DNA of 64,000 nucleotides from Meloidogyne chitwoodi (lineage: Eukaryota; Nematoda; Chromadorea; Rhabditida; Meloidogynidae), in contig JACZZP010000006.1 of NCBI GenBank assembly GCA_015183035.1, positions 124,001-188,000 on the forward strand, in the 5' to 3' direction. The stretch's first letter is position 1. Every line of letters starts with the position of its first letter. Both the position numbers and the translations under genes were made by a program. Below, piece after piece: positions 1 to 13,859 of this stretch. Under the pieces are notes generated by a model. It did no database searches and was not told the origin of the DNA. It worked only from the letters and a program-made list of their open reading frames with translations.

Positions 1-623
1 AAAATACAAACAGGAAAATTTACAAAAATACTCAGTGAAAGTAATATTTTTAATAAACTTGAATATAAACAAATACACAAACTTTTCCGGTTGTACTTTT
101 TCTGGATTGTGTTTTAATGATACTCAAAACATTCCGGATGCATTTTTGTATGTTTTCAGAATAAATTGTAAAGTTAAATTGATTCTTTAACGTAAAAAAA
201 GTTTGAAAAAATTTAAGTTTGGAACTGGGAAGGAACTCAAGTGTGGTTTTGGTACTAATTGCTAATTACAAAGGAATAAATGATGTGAGAAAAATTGGAG
301 ATGAAAAAAGACAGAAAACTTAAAATTTAAAAAAGGGTAATGGCTGAATATGTCTTGAAAGATTTTAAGGACATTTTGGGATAATAAAAAAAAGAAAAGC
401 ATGATTTTATATTTATTTTTAGTATTAATTTGCTTTCAACAAAAATAAAGTGGAAAATAAAAAAACTTTCTAGAGTTTATCACTACCATCTTTATTTAAA
501 AAATACTAAAGATTATTAATGTAGGAAAAAAATATATAAACATTTTACGGTTTTTATATCTCTTAAATTTTATTTTAAATCCATTATTGCATTTTTATTT
601 TATTTTTTTATTCAAGCTTCATT
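1..623. other. Intergenic/3' flank of the guanylate cyclase
   Basis: AT-rich sequence with no convincing coding exon. It holds scattered copies of the CCGG repeat family (around 87-90 and 133-136) and lies downstream of the stop codon of the minus-strand receptor guanylate cyclase. No gene is supported here. Confidence 0.5.
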
Positions 624-3600
624 TTATTTCTTACGGCTAACTGGAATATTTAGAGGGCCTTCTTTGCCTTCCAAGAAAAAGGTAGTACATTCACCTTTTC
701 CCTACAAAAATAAAGAAATTAGTAAATAACAAAATAATACTTTAATTAAAAAAAGTTTACCTTTACATCAACTTTTCCTCGTTCTAAAATTATAAATTGA
801 TGGTAGAAGCAACGAAGCAGATTGCATGATGATTCGCTTATCTTTTTAATTTATTCATTTTTATAAAAATAAATTTTAATTTATACTTGTATTTTATTGG
901 AGACACCGCTTGATTCCTTAATTATTATAATTTAATAATTTTAATTATTTCTAAAATTTTTACCATGCGAGAAGCCATGTTGACAGTATCGCCGAAGAGA
1001 CAATAACGAGGAGCAGCAATTCCAACCTGATGAATATTAATAAAAATTAAAATAAATTACGTACCACTCCAGCTGCAACAGAGCCGCTATGAAACCCGAT
1101 ACGTACCTTAAAAGAATTAAAAGATTCCGGAAAAATCAGAATTATAAAGAAATGTGTAAAACCAGAATAGCCTATTTATACTGTTTCCGGAATGTTTGTT
1201 TAAAGTTTGCGTATGTTATTTTTAATGTTTCCGGAAAGTTTATTTTCTATAATAATGATTATAGATTCCGGAAAAACAGAATTGTAACTTATAAAATTAA
1301 AAGAAGTAAAAAATTACCATCATAATTTCTTCTGGTCTATGTGCAACTTTAAAGTTTGCTACAAACTGTTAAAAATAATAAATACTTAAAGCTTAATTTC
1401 TATTTAAACCAACAGAGCGCATTTTCAATGCAATATCTGCTATTTGTTGAACATGAGAGTTTCCATTTTCACGAGGAACACCAGAAACAATCATATAAGC
1501 ATCCCCTATCTAATTTTGGATTTTTTAATAAAAAATAAATAAAAATAAAGAATATTTACAGTTTCCACTTTATAAGCATCATGTTTTGCAATAATTGAAT
1601 CAAACCCAGAAAATAAATCATTGAGAAAATTGACAACTTGTAGAGGTGTAGAGTTACTAGCCATTCGAGTAAAACCACGTATGTCAGAAAAAAGAACTGT
1701 AGCATTCAAATAAAGTTGGGGAGGAACAGCACGGCCAGCCTTGAGATCATCGGCAACAGAACTAAAAAATTTGATATTTTTAAAAATTATTTTTTTTTAA
1801 TTTTACGCAGGTAGCATATTTTTCAGCAGTCGATCTGCTTGTTGTTGAGCCTCCTCAAGTAATTGAGTTCTTTCTTTAACGAGTATTTCTAAATTTGTAG
1901 TATAATCTTCCATCATTTTCATCATTTGATCAACAAGGGAACCACTTCCCGTAGATTTTAAATTTGAATTTACTATAGCTTTAATTCTTTTAATATTTGG
2001 ACGCATTTCTGGTAATTCTAACCAACAGGCTTCTAATGCCGAAAGCAACTGTAAATTATATGCCTCCTCAGTTGCAGCAATTTGTTGTTGGTTAGGAAAT
2101 GTTGGACGTATAATTTGATCATCTTCATTTGCTAGAGCAATTTTTTGAAGAATTTCTGAACAAAAATTTTTTTATTTTTTAAAAATAAATTACTTGATGG
2201 AGGTAAATTTCGCTCATAAAAAGGTTCAAGCTTAAACAAAATTTGATATAATACCATTCCCAATCCATAAATGTCAGAAGCAGGTGATCCTTGTGGAATA
2301 TGTTTTGTAGTAATAAATTCACGGATTATCTCTGGTGCTTGTTGAATAAATTCTGAAAAAGGAAAGAAGAAAAGTTTTTCCGGAAAAATTACAATTAAAA
2401 CTTATATTTTAAAACTTTGTTTCCGGAAATAAGTTTATTTTTAAAACTAAGTTTTCCGGAAAAATTACAATTACAAATTTATTTATAAAAATATTCCGGA
2501 AACAAGTTTATTTATAAAACGTGTTTTCCGGTAAATAAATACTTTTAGTAGTATTCTTCTCTCTCATTCTAACATTTGCCAAATCTTCTTCTTCACTTCC
2601 TTTACTTTCAGATTCTGTATTATTTTCTCTACGTTTTTCAGCTCTTTTACGAGTATTTCCCCTTCTTCCAATTCCACCACCTTCATCACCTCCATCATCT
2701 CCACCAATTCCTTCATCAACATTTCCTCCCCTTTTTGTTCTTTCTTTTTCTTTAAATCTATCTCTTTCTTTTTTCATTTTAGTTAATTCACTTTCACTTA
2801 TATATTTTAATTCATTATGTCTTAATTTATCTCCAATAATTTCTTCAGTAACAAAGTTGGTTAATTTTATATTCCAATTTGAATCAACTAAACAATTTTG
2901 TAAGCATAAAAAGCCGTGATATTTAAGCTGTGATGTATGAAGAAAAAAGAGACCCTTTTTAAATAAAATTTAAGGTTATGTTCTTTATATATTTCCCTTA
3001 CTTTTACAACATCCTTCGCAAAAGAAACTTGAAAATTTCGGCTAATTTTTAATTCCTCATTGAATAGAACATCCTAAATTATTTAAATTTTAGTTTGAAT
3101 AATTTTTAGAAATTTCACCTCCAAACTTCCACGTTGGCATAATAACCAGAGACCAATAAATTCGTTTTGTTGGTTGAAAGAAATTCCGTAGAACTAAATA
3201 GAAAAATATAAAAACCTGTTTTCCGGAAAAGTTAAAATAACCACTTTATTTATTGTATATTTATAAAACTTGTTTTCCGGAAAAGTTACCAAATTACAAT
3301 TTTAAGTCTTCCCATACCCACTATTTTTCTTTTTTTTCTCTCTTCTAACCTTATTAAGATTTTCATTTTCCAAAACTTTCAATTCCTTTAATCTTGCCAA
3401 ATCATGCTTATTAAATGTTACAGAGCGTGTTTGTGTATATCTTTTGTAAGAACATTTAACTCCATTTGCTATTGCTTGTTTTGCAGCCAAGCGACTATTA
3501 GCTTTAGAACCAATACTTCCTTGAAGTGAAGAACTTTCATGAGATATTGATTTACTATGAGCTGATGTTGAGCCTGTTTTCTAAAAAATTATTTATTCAA

Positions 3601-6323
3601 AAAACCGCTTTTATATTTTTTTAATATTTAAAAAAACCTTTGAACGTTCTTCAAGTAGGCGAACTTGTTCTCTAGGAATACGCCAAGTCATTTCATAAAG
3701 CATTCTTTCCTTTCTTTAATTATTTATTTTTAAAAATTAATTATAAATATTTTCAAACTCTTTAACATAGAGAAGATATCCAAGTGGAATCATCACTAAA
3801 ACATTTGAGTAAAAAAATTAAAAAAAATAAAAACTTGCCTCCAAGAAATATAAGTAAACCAATTACCATGTAGATAGTCGTGTAATCGCAAAGACCTCCA
3901 TCAAAACCACATTTTGGCATGTCTGAGGGCATAAATCCATCATAACTATATTTTTAAATTTCTTATTTTTTGTTCTTACATTCTATTAAATTTCTTAAAT
4001 CACCTGCTCCAATAATGACTCATAACTTCATGAGCAACATGTTCAGAACAATCATTTTCAGACATTGCACACTTGTGTTTATCCCCAAGTCGAGCAGTTA
4101 ATTCAACAACGATTCTCATTGTACCATTTTTGATGTGATAAGTTGCTATGTTTATGATTTAATTTAATAATTCTCCTTGAGGAAAATTTTTCTTTTTCTT
4201 TTAATAATTTTTACAATCTTAAAACTTTCCAAAACAAAGAATAAACTTTTACAATCTTAAAACTTTGAATTATTTTATAATTTAAGATTGTAAAAATTCA
4301 TTTATTGTTTCCGGAAAGTTTTAAGATTGTAAATTATATTTACTTTATTTCTTTCCGGAAAATAATTATAGGTAATAAACATTATTACCATAACTAGGTA
4401 CGCGAATAGCCTTATTGTTCATAAGTACTTGCCCGGTAACTCCAATAAACTGACGAGCTGTCATCTTAAAATTTTTATGTTTATTTTTCATTGAATTTTT
4501 ACCTTTTTCCAAATAAATGATCCATCCATAAAACTAAATGAAAATTATATAAGTTTTAATTTTTCTGACCCTTACATAGACTGATTTTTTGTTTCTTCAT
4601 AAGCATCACGAACTGCTAGGCCATAAAGAAATAGGGCATCATAAAGAGACATATAACTTAGCGTTGCATACTGTATAAATAAAAATTAAATTTTCTGAAC
4701 TTTTTCATAATATTTAATTTATTACATAGCTACTGATTATTCCAGTCATTTTGTTAAATCTTTGTTCAAAATCTTCAATAAACTTTTTGTCATAACCATG
4801 AGCGGTAATAACTACAACATCATCAAATGCGCTTTTAGTTTCTTGTTTTTCTACGTTACTAGCCTCCCAAGGATAATGGTCGTGCATCTAAAAAATTTTA
4901 AATTAACATCTGAAAAAAAAATAATAATAAATCACTCACATGAGCTAACCAAGGAATAATATAAACATAATCTAAATGTTTATTAATTATAATCATTTTG
5001 TATAAACTTTATTCTTTCCGGAAAGTTTGTAAATTTATATTTTTAATTTTATAGTAAAACTTGATTTATCGTTTCCTGAAAAGTTTTAAGTTTGCAAAAA
5101 CTGATTTGTTTCCGAAAAAGTTTTGTTTATAAACATTTATTCATTCCGGAAAAGTTGTAAAGTTCAATTTTTTTATTTTACAAACCAGAAGTTTTCATGT
5201 GTGATCGTTGTGCAGCAATCAATACATTTTTTGAACTATGTAAATCCATACCCATTTCAACAATAATTACTAAATTTTGATTAAATAATTTATATGTTTA
5301 ATTATTTTAATTCACTTCTTGCACGATTTCTTAATTGTTTTAATTTCCCTGTAGCAATAATTTCATCTGGTGTCATATATGGGTCTAATTCAATTTCTAC
5401 ATTAATTTCTATTTGAGAATCCTTCAAATAGTTTTTTAGAGAGTGTAGAGAAAGACGTTCAAAATTGACGCTAGCTTTGACTAGACCAACCTTAAAAAGT
5501 TTATTTTTGTAAAAATAATAATTGTAAAAATGTAACATTATTACGGTATTTCAGAAAGTGTATATCTTTTCCTTTCCTGTTTTTCTTTTAATAAATAAAA
5601 TTGTAATTCTTACTTGCTTCCAGCCATAAAGTTGAATAAATGTTAGAGTTGCACGAGCCATTTCCGTCGCGGACGTTAATGCTACAGATCCAAGGGTGTC
5701 AAAGACTATATATTGAATTTTTAATTTTTAAATATTTTATTATTTTTTAAAATTATAAATTTTTACCCGTTCGATCGGAAAGTGCATCATCCCCAGAAAG
5801 GTGAGCAATTATAGGAACTAAATAAAAAATTAATTTAAAATTTAAATTTTCAATTTTTTACCGTTCCAACGAGAAGCTAATCGTCCAATTACAAGCATTT
5901 CTTAAATTTTAATCATATTTATTTTAATATTTTTTTCGAACCATTATTGCATCCAGGGCCAAAGTAGACGCTTGCATTTCGCATATAATGTAGAAAGGCG
6001 GCGTGCTCAACGCCGCTTAAACGATTACAAGATTCCATAGTAATTACCTATATAATGAGAATTAGACAGAATTTAAATAATAAAAATTACTTGAAAGTTG
6101 ATTGCAGGAGGCAAAATTGCTCTTTCCTTCATGTCAGTATGACACATTGCAAGTACTTGGGGCTTAATATTAAAAATTAAATATAGAAAAATAAAGTATA
6201 AAATACCTCGTTTATAATATTTGGATTATTGGGTTGTAAATGTGCAACTTTTATTACATTTGATAATGAGCTTGTTGTTGTCATACAGATAATTAGAAAT
6301 AATTTTAATATTATTAAGCTCAT
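624..6323 (-). CDS. Receptor-type guanylate cyclase (GCY family), multi-exon
   Basis: Single-pass membrane receptor that makes cGMP from GTP. The start at 6323 gives a hydrophobic signal peptide ([20 protein letters not shown]). The ligand-binding ectodomain covers about 6200-3900 and includes the family motif around YFGPGCN near 5950. A membrane segment near 3870-3830 ([11 protein letters not shown]) follows the juxtamembrane CGFDGGLC. The kinase-homology domain runs about 3700-2000, with [14 protein letters not shown] near 2880 and QAPEIIREF near 2325. The dimerisation helix ends at 1803. The cyclase domain covers 1760-640. It has [10 protein letters not shown] (metal Asp), KVET...[10 protein letters not shown], the GTP-selecting Cys in [14 protein letters not shown], and a terminal [19 protein letters not shown]. 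All expected catalytic residues are visible, so it is probably active. A low-complexity acidic/Gly/Arg insert (2508-2777) sits in the kinase-homology domain. By analogy with nematode GCY proteins it may be sensory; the exact paralogue cannot be named. Confidence 0.93.
1108..1290. repeat. CCGG-repeat cluster in a guanylate cyclase intron
   Basis: Several copies of the palindromic word TTCCGG with A-rich or T-rich flanks (near 1126, 1188, 1230, 1267) inside an intron between cyclase-domain exons. The apparent plus-strand reading frame here is only repeat sequence. Confidence 0.6.
2365..2540. repeat. CCGG-repeat cluster in a guanylate cyclase intron
   Basis: About five copies of TTTCCGGAAA-like words spaced 30-40 bases apart, alternating with AAAACTT/TTTATTTATAAAAC. 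It lies at the intron following the kinase-homology insert. Confidence 0.6.
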
Positions 6324-7071
6324 TTTTATTTTATTTAGCTTAAGTGTTTTATTTAGAATGTAAGATTGTAAAATTTATATGTTTTCCGTAAAGTTATAAA
6401 ACTTATGTTTTCCGGAAAGTTGTAAAATTTATATGTTTTTCGGAAAGTTGTAAAATCTATTTATTCTAGTTGTTCCTTGCATACCGTAGCAAGTTTTTAT
6501 TATATTCCGGAAAGTTTATTTATCTTATACGTTTATTTTATTTTTGAAATAACTAAGATAATATTTTTTCAAGTTTGAAAAAGTATGTTTGTAATCTTTT
6601 TTATTATGGTTAGAATTATAAAATTAATTTCTTTATATAAACTTGAAAAAATAAAAAAGAAGGAATTATTAAATGATTTTTAAGATTATCCCCAGAAAAG
6701 CGCATATTTTTTAAGTTTTATATGCTTAATGACACTTTAATGGATATTTTAATTTTTTCTTTTAAAATAAAAATATTATATATTTATTTTAAAATTATAT
6801 AAAAATGACATTTTAATTTAAAAATAATTATTATTTTACGTAAAAAGGAGTTTACGCATTTCAGAGATTTTAGAACTTCAAAAATAAATTTTTTTAATAA
6901 TTAAAAATCAGAAAAAAATAAAAAAATTTTAATTAATTGAGCCTATTTTTACTATTAAATTACAAATAAATTTTAAAATATTTATAATAATTACGAATAT
7001 ACAAAAAAAATTTTTTAATTATTAAAATATTATCGTTGTTTTTTAGCCTTTAAAAATATTTTTTAAAAATT
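6324..7071. other. Intergenic region, guanylate cyclase upstream / UBC-17 downstream
   Basis: AT-rich spacer between two minus-strand genes. A cluster of CCGG or degenerate CGG repeat words lies at 6385-6520, immediately upstream of the cyclase start. It would contain the cyclase promoter, but no recognisable element stands out. Confidence 0.5.
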
Positions 7072-10000
7072 TTAACATTCCTCTAACAATGGATTTTTCA
7101 TGTCTCGAAATGCATCAACAAGTTTACGAACAGTTTGACGCTAAATTAATTTTTTTTAATATTTTTTTACCAAAAAAATAATTTTATGTCATTTTGACAT
7201 TTTTCAATACCCACAAAAAAATAAAAAAAATAATCCACAAAAGAAATTTTTATATATTTTTTTTAAAAACCTAAGCGTCACTTAATCTTCACTTAACCAA
7301 AATGTCATTTTATTAAATTCATAAAAAACTTCCTCGTTTTATTTTAAGTAATTACGTAATAAAAAATAACTTTTTGGTCGAAAATATTTTAATGGAAGAC
7401 ATTTGTTCATTTTTTTAAACTTTGGTATTTTAAGGTTTTATACCTCTACCCATTTGAGTCTCAGAAAATAATTTTGAATTTTTTTTAAATTTTTTTTTAA
7501 TTTTTATTTAATGACAGCCCTTTATATTTATTAATTCCTTTTTTAAAATATTTACCTGAACAGCAGTACTATTAAAAACTCCACCAAACATAATTCCATT
7601 ACCACCACCTTCACCATCTTCTCCTCCACTTTTTTTAGGTAAATTATTATTATTATTTCTAATTTCATCTACCATTGATTGTAACCATTTTTCTGCTTGT
7701 TTTAAAACAGATTCTCTTTTTGCCCAAAAATGTCTTTTAATTATATCCCGAAAATAAATTGGTCCATTTTTCCATTGTTCATAAATTGCGTAAACTAAGG
7801 TAGCATTTTCTATTTGTAAATTATATTTACGAGAAGTTTCATCTCCTTTTGGAGTTCCTTGTTGTTTTTCATATCCTGGCTCGTTGAAAAATGGTTGATG
7901 GACGAAAATTAGACCCTAAAATTTTTTGAAAATTTTTTTGAAATTTTTTAGAAAATTTTTTTTTCAATTTTTCCAACCTGAATAGAAATTAAAACTTGAA
8001 GAAGTGAACATAAAGGATTCCATTTCTCCTCTGGCCTTCCCTCCCAAGTACCAAGAATTGAAAGACAAATTTTGCCATCATTGTACAAATTAGGATTGAA
8101 ACTTGAAAAAAAAAATTTTTATTATTACTGTATTCTTTCCGGAAAGTTTAAAACTTAAACAAAAAAGCTTACCGAACATTACCAGCTCCAGTAGTAAGAA
8201 ATGAACATTTAGGGGGTTGTTGAGGGTAATTTACAGGGAAAAAAACATCAAATTCAAAAAGCCCGTTTTGATATGGAGTGTCATCTGGACCACTTATTAA
8301 TACCTAAAATTAAAAAAAAATTAATTTTATTTTTTTATTTTTATTTATGCCTTAAGCATATCACATCTTGTCTCATCCATACACACAAAAATTGCATTTG
8401 ATGCATTTAATGGAAGGGAATTATGCATTGAAGAAAGTTCTCTAAAAAAATATTTGAAGAGGTGTTTATTACAAGTTTAACACTAACTTTGCAATTCTTT
8501 TAGTTCTATCTTTATGTGTTGGTGAAAAAGGATTGACAGAACGAAGCTCTTTTTTGAAGGTATATCCATAAACTGGTTTTCCTGCATCATTTAGCAATCT
8601 TAAAAATAATATTTAATTCCGGAATTTTTTATTTTTCCGGAAAGTTTTATATGTTTTCCGGAAACTTGCTTGTATTTATTTATCAAAAAGTTTTATTTGT
8701 TTTCCGGAAAGTTTTATTTGTTTTCCAAAAAGGTTTACTATTTATTTTTCCAGAAAGTTTTATTTATTTTCCGGAAACTTGTATTTATTTACCGGAAAGT
8801 TTACTAAAAATAAAATTATACTTCCAAGTGCTAATTTGTAATTCTCTTAATAATTCTTTATATTGTTGAATATAAGATTGTTTATCAATTCTAGCAATTT
8901 CATCTCTATCCATTTGTCTAGTCATTGGTCTACTAATACCTTTACTTGATTTTAATCTAAAATCTCCTCTATCACTTTTAATTAAAATTCCTTCCCCAAT
9001 TAAAGAAGCACTTTGATATAATGGAGAAGAAGGTAATGATAATTCTTCAGAATTTTCATTATTATTTAATTTTACAATTTCATCAATATTTGCAAAAGAA
9101 TTACTATTACGTTGAATATTTGTTGTTTTTGTATTATTTAAATTATTTGGTATAAAGGACCTTCTACGAAGGTGAAATGGAGCTATATTTTGTTGTCCAT
9201 TCAACCTTGCTTTTGATAAATAACGGGGAGCGCATGATGTTTTTATACGCTTTTCTGTTGGGATTTGTCTTTCGTATTCGCGAGACATTCGAAGAATTAC
9301 CTTAAATAAATATTCTAATAAAAAGGCAATTTCTAATATTATTTTTACCTCAGAAAAATCATTAACTTTTCTAATAAAATCCATAAAAGTAATATCTGTT
9401 TCGGTAATTCCGCGTACTAACATTGGGTAATTATTCATATTATCACGAAATCGAGGAATTAATTCTTTGGCAATAGACTTTCCATTTGTTTTTTCTTGTT
9501 GTTTAACTAAATGTGGTAATATTGCAGGGATTCCAGCCAATCCAGCAGTTAACTCAAAAATAACCTTAAAGAAGAGTATAATTAATAAACTTGACACATA
9601 AAAACTTGAATTTAAAAAAATAAACTTGAAACAGAAAATAAACTTTAATTTAAATTTTAATTAAAAATAAACTTGAATTCAAAAAAATAAACTTGAAACA
9701 ATTTTAAAACTTTCTTTACCTGATATAATTTTATATGCTGTGAAACATCTAACACTGAATCATTGTTCAAGTGGAATACAAGTAGTGGAATAACCGCAGA
9801 TTGCAAAATTTGTTCTGCTAAAATTTCATCCTCTAAATGTGAAGGCATTTCTCCATAAAACATTGAAGGGGCTGAACGTCTTCTTTCTCCTCCTTTGTAG
9901 TTTAAAGTTAATTCCCAATCACATACTCGTTCTAAAAGATTAATAAACAAAAAAATAAATTATTAAAAAAAAATTATATAAATTTTACCTAAAAGTCGAT

Positions 10001-11270
10001 CGCCCCAAAGATATGAAATTAATGCGGATAAAAGCCAAATTAAATGTTCTTCTTGTAATGAACGTTCTTCAACTGTTCGTTCCAAGCTTTAAATGAAGAA
10101 AAAAAGGAAAATAATTTTTTAGATATTTTTTAAAATAAACTTGAAAAAAAATAAACTTAAGTTTATAAATACAAAGAGCTAATTCTAAGTTTGTAAACTT
10201 CAAATTTATTAAAAATGTTTAGTATAACTTTACAAGCTTAAGTTCTGTAAACTTAAGTTTGTTAAGTTAAATTTTAAAAACTTAATTTTTGTAAAGTTAA
10301 ATTTTGAAAGCTTAAAATTAAAAAATAAACAAACTAACTTCCAACGCGATTTTGTAGAACCTCTGCCATAACCAACACCCTTAGCTTTTACTGACTCTGC
10401 ACTTCCAGGCCTTTTTCTAGCTGCTGCTTTTTTATTACCATCTTTTATTGTTGTTCCTTTTGCTTGTTGCGTACTACTACGACGATTTCCAACTTTTCCA
10501 GATTTATTATTTCCAACAATAATTTTTTTTCTACTTTCTCTTATTTCTTCTGTTTCTTCATTTATTTGTATTTTTTGTTCTTTTTTATCAATTAAATTAT
10601 TATTTTCAATACAAGAAATACTATGACGTTGTAGATGTTGTTGTTGAACAGGATTAAATATTGGGCTAGGCGGAGGAGGTAAATCAATATTACAATGTTC
10701 ATTAATTAATAAACATATACGTCTCAATACTCCACGTTGAAGCATTTGTTCTTTTTCTTCACTTGTAGCTCTTGCTAGAAGCTGAGAAAGAAGAAATTCT
10801 GATTTTTTTATATTTAAGTTTGATATTAATTCTAGTTTTAATGTTTTTATTCTAATTCTGATTTTTTCTGATATTCTGATTGTTAGTTTTTATGATTCTG
10901 ATTCATTATAAAAAATTTGATTTTTTATCTTTAAGTTTGATATTCTGATTTTAATATGTTTTTATTTTAATTCTGGTTTATATTCTGATTTTGTTTAGAT
11001 TATATTCTGCTTTTTTCTATTCTGACTCTATTTTTTATAATTCTGATTCAAGTTTATAAAATTCTGATTTTTTATATAAACCTGTACAGCTCTTTGCATT
11101 CCATAATTATTTCTCATAGGTTTTCTTCCAACCAATTTTAATATTCTGTTTATAGTTTCATCTAAAGTAGGTTGTATTTGTTGCTCAGAGTAAATATTAT
11201 TATTACGAGGGGAAGAGCAAACCGAAGCAGAGGCTGATGAAGTGCAAGAAGATGATTGTACAGTACCCAT
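7072..11270 (-). CDS. ubc-17: BIRC6/Apollon-type ubiquitin-conjugating enzyme (UBC-17-like)
   Basis: An E2 enzyme that carries ubiquitin on a cysteine thioester. The start at 11270 begins [16 protein letters not shown]. The N-terminal two thirds is low complexity with helical stretches (e.g. the Lys/Arg-rich part at 10230-10745). The C-terminal UBC domain covers about 8600-7900: [20 protein letters not shown], then [20 protein letters not shown], then the active-site segment [15 protein letters not shown], then [19 protein letters not shown]. This large-E2 style with a C-terminal tail to [11 protein letters not shown] matches the C terminus of BIRC6. No BIR zinc domain is seen, and the gene is far shorter than vertebrate BIRC6, as for nematode UBC-17. 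The catalytic Cys is present, so it is expected to be active. The final exon ends KNPLLEEC at 7072. Confidence 0.92.
8615..8815. repeat. CCGG-repeat array in a UBC-17 intron
   Basis: Six or more copies of TTTTCCGGAAAGTTTTATTTG-like units, some mutated to CCAAAA or CCAGAAA. Irregular spacing and graded decay suggest local amplification. Confidence 0.65.
10795..11065. repeat. ATTCTGATTTT repeat array in a UBC-17 intron
   Basis: Many copies of the word ATTCTGATTTTT (on the gene strand AAAAATCAGAAT) separated by T-rich spacers. It belongs to the same CAGAAT family seen near 13.9, 61.3 and 63.5 kb. Each copy on the gene strand resembles a 3' splice site (TCAG followed by AAT). Confidence 0.6.
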
Positions 11271-12440
11271 TAAATATTTAAATAAATAATTTATTGTCTT
11301 TCCAAGATTTAATGGGCAAACTAAAATAAAATTTTATAAAAATATTTTAATATTATAAAAAATAAATATTTAATTTTCCCAAGAAAAAAATATTTTTTTT
11401 ATTTTTTTTCTTAATGACAGGTGTAAATATTAAATAAATAAATATACAATACCCATTACCATAATATTTATAAAATACATACCCATTTATTAATTAAATT
11501 TAAAAAAAATTTAAAAGTAATAATTTAATAAAGGACAAAAATTATTAAATTAAAAAATTATTATTTTTAGAGGAAATTTATTTAAAAAAATATTAGGTTG
11601 GATAAAGTTTATTAAAACAATAATTAAATAAGCATTTTTGTCAATACTTAATTAGTAAAGAAAAAAAAATGAGAAAAATAAAGTCAAGAAAACAAACTTA
11701 TTATTATAATTTACTTCAAAAAATATAGTTGAGAGACCATATATAATTTAAATATTATTTTTATTTATTTTTTAAATAATGTGTAAAACACAATGATTTT
11801 TGATGTCCAAGAGAGAGAGGGAGATATTTATTTATTTTGGTAATGACATTTTGCACTGGTAAAAACAAAATTTTTTAAACTATTTGGACCCAAATGACGC
11901 AAATTTTTATTTTTTTTAATGCAATTTATTTTTTTAATTTTTATTTTTTTAATTTTTATTTTTTTAATGTAATTTATTTTTTTTTAATAATTTATTGTTT
12001 AATAAAAATAAATAATAAAATAGTTTTACTAAAAAATATTGCGAAAATTAAATAAATAAATAAATATGTTTGGTTAAGAAAGCCTTGTCGTGCTCTATTT
12101 TATTATTTAATTAATAAAAGACATTTTTGTGAATTAAATAAATGTCAAGTTAAATTGTTAAAGGAAAAAAAATTTTTTTTTTGTTTTAAGTATTTGGCTA
12201 CAAAACAGTTTAATTAAATATATTGTGGGATAGGTATGTCAACATAGTCAAGTGTTATATAGAATTAATTAAAATAAAAATTTTTTCGTAGGCTTGGTTA
12301 CCTAAAAAATGTTTTGTAAAATATGGGAAAATTATTTAAATAAAATAAATAATTTAAAAAAAAAATTCTTGACTAAAAAACTAAATCTAAAATTTTTACA
12401 TTTATTTAAAGTTATATTTTTTATGACTTCAACATAAGGG

Positions 12441-12512
12441 AAGCAAGTGGAATCGAACCCGCGCCATCAAACTAAAGAAACCTACGCGTTACTAACTACA
12501 CCACAGACAACT
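12441..12512 (-). tRNA. tRNA-like element, probably a pseudogene
   Basis: On the minus strand there is a good Pol III A-box-like word (TGGTGTAGTTAG, 12503-12492) and, at correct spacing, a perfect B-box GGTTCGATTCC (12459-12449). The D-arm can fold (GTG...CGC). The T-stem (GCGGG versus CCACT) and the acceptor stem (TTGTCTG versus TGCTTCC) do not pair properly. The putative anticodon stem is held mainly by wobble pairs, with loop TTCTTTA (anticodon CTT, Lys, if real). No T-run terminator follows closely. Best read as a decayed tRNA or tRNA-derived fragment. Confidence 0.4.
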
Positions 12513-13859
12513 TTAATAAAACTTAAAAAGTTTTATATATTAAAAAATGAATAATGACATGCTTTTATAGAATAAAAGGGGAAAAATTAATGAGAATTTT
12601 TAATGAAAATTTTTAAATTAAAATAGATTTAAATTAAAATTTTTTATTAAGTGTATTATTTAAAATGCTTCAATGCTTGTTAATAAATTAAATATTTCTG
12701 CGCATTCGCTCGTTTTTTAAATAAATTTAGTAAATTATTTATTAATCCCTTTTTCCATAAATAGTTTTTTAGAGTTAATTTTGTTTTTAAAATAAAGAAT
12801 AAATTTTTTTAATTAATTTTCTTTATTTTTTATTATAAAAGTATTATTGCTGGGAAAAGATAACCTTAAAAAAATTATTTTTTTGAAGGTTAACATTTTT
12901 TAAATATTTTTAGTTATCATTGGAAATAAAATCCCAATTAAAAAAAAAAATTTTTTTTAATTATTAGAAAAATTCCTTAGTATTTATTCTTTTATTTTAA
13001 AGCATTATTCAATGCAGGCACTAATTGACACTAAAAAAAAAGAATTATTTACTTAAATAGGCAACATTCGCTTAGTTTTAATTTGAAAAAAAAATATATT
13101 AAAAGATATTTAAAGTCTAAAATATATTTTAAATATATTTCCTTTTTTATTTAAAATTTGAAAGAATTTTAATGATTATTAAAAAAAAAACCCCAAAGGA
13201 AAAAATGAAAAATATAAGTATTAAAAGTCACTGAATAATTCCAAAAGATCATTTTTCGGAACAATTAACTAACTAATTAAAAAATAAAATTTTAAAAAAA
13301 TCCCCAAAGGAATGGGAAGACCACCCTTAAAGTTGCATTGTTTCGAAATTCCCTTTACACTCAAAACATTAATTTAAATAAACTTGATTGCTTACGCATT
13401 TATTGTAGTAGAAGTAAAATTGATTAAATATTGTAGTAGTAAGATTGGTAGTCAATTTAATTTTTTATTAAATAATATTTTATTTTATGTTGATTTATTT
13501 TATTTAAAAATTATTTAAAATTTACCAATTTTTTTAAATGTGTATTTACGTATTTTGAATGTGACAGGTGTAAATATTTTTAAAAAATTTTTTAATTTAT
13601 TTTTTCAAGACAGAGCAAAATTACTAGGTATAATATACATAAAAAGGAATATATAATTAAATAAAAATTAAATTTAAAAAAATTGGGAGACATTTTTTAA
13701 CTCATGACTACCTTTAACAAATGCGCGTTTCATTAAATTACTGGGTATACGTAAAAAGTACCGGTCGTTTTATTAAGAATAACATTGAATTTAATTTAAT
13801 AAAAAGTTAAACTTAAATATCATATGTATTCAATAAGAATTAAATCTTTCCGGAAAATA

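Noticed and set aside
8651..8869. Plus-strand open frame with repeated FPE/Y motifs
   Set aside because: The peptide repeat is just the translated CCGG-repeat array in a UBC-17 intron.
12441..12512. Functional tRNA-Lys(CTT)
   Set aside because: Acceptor and T stems do not pair, and position 37 after the anticodon would be a pyrimidine. Kept only as a tRNA-like relic.
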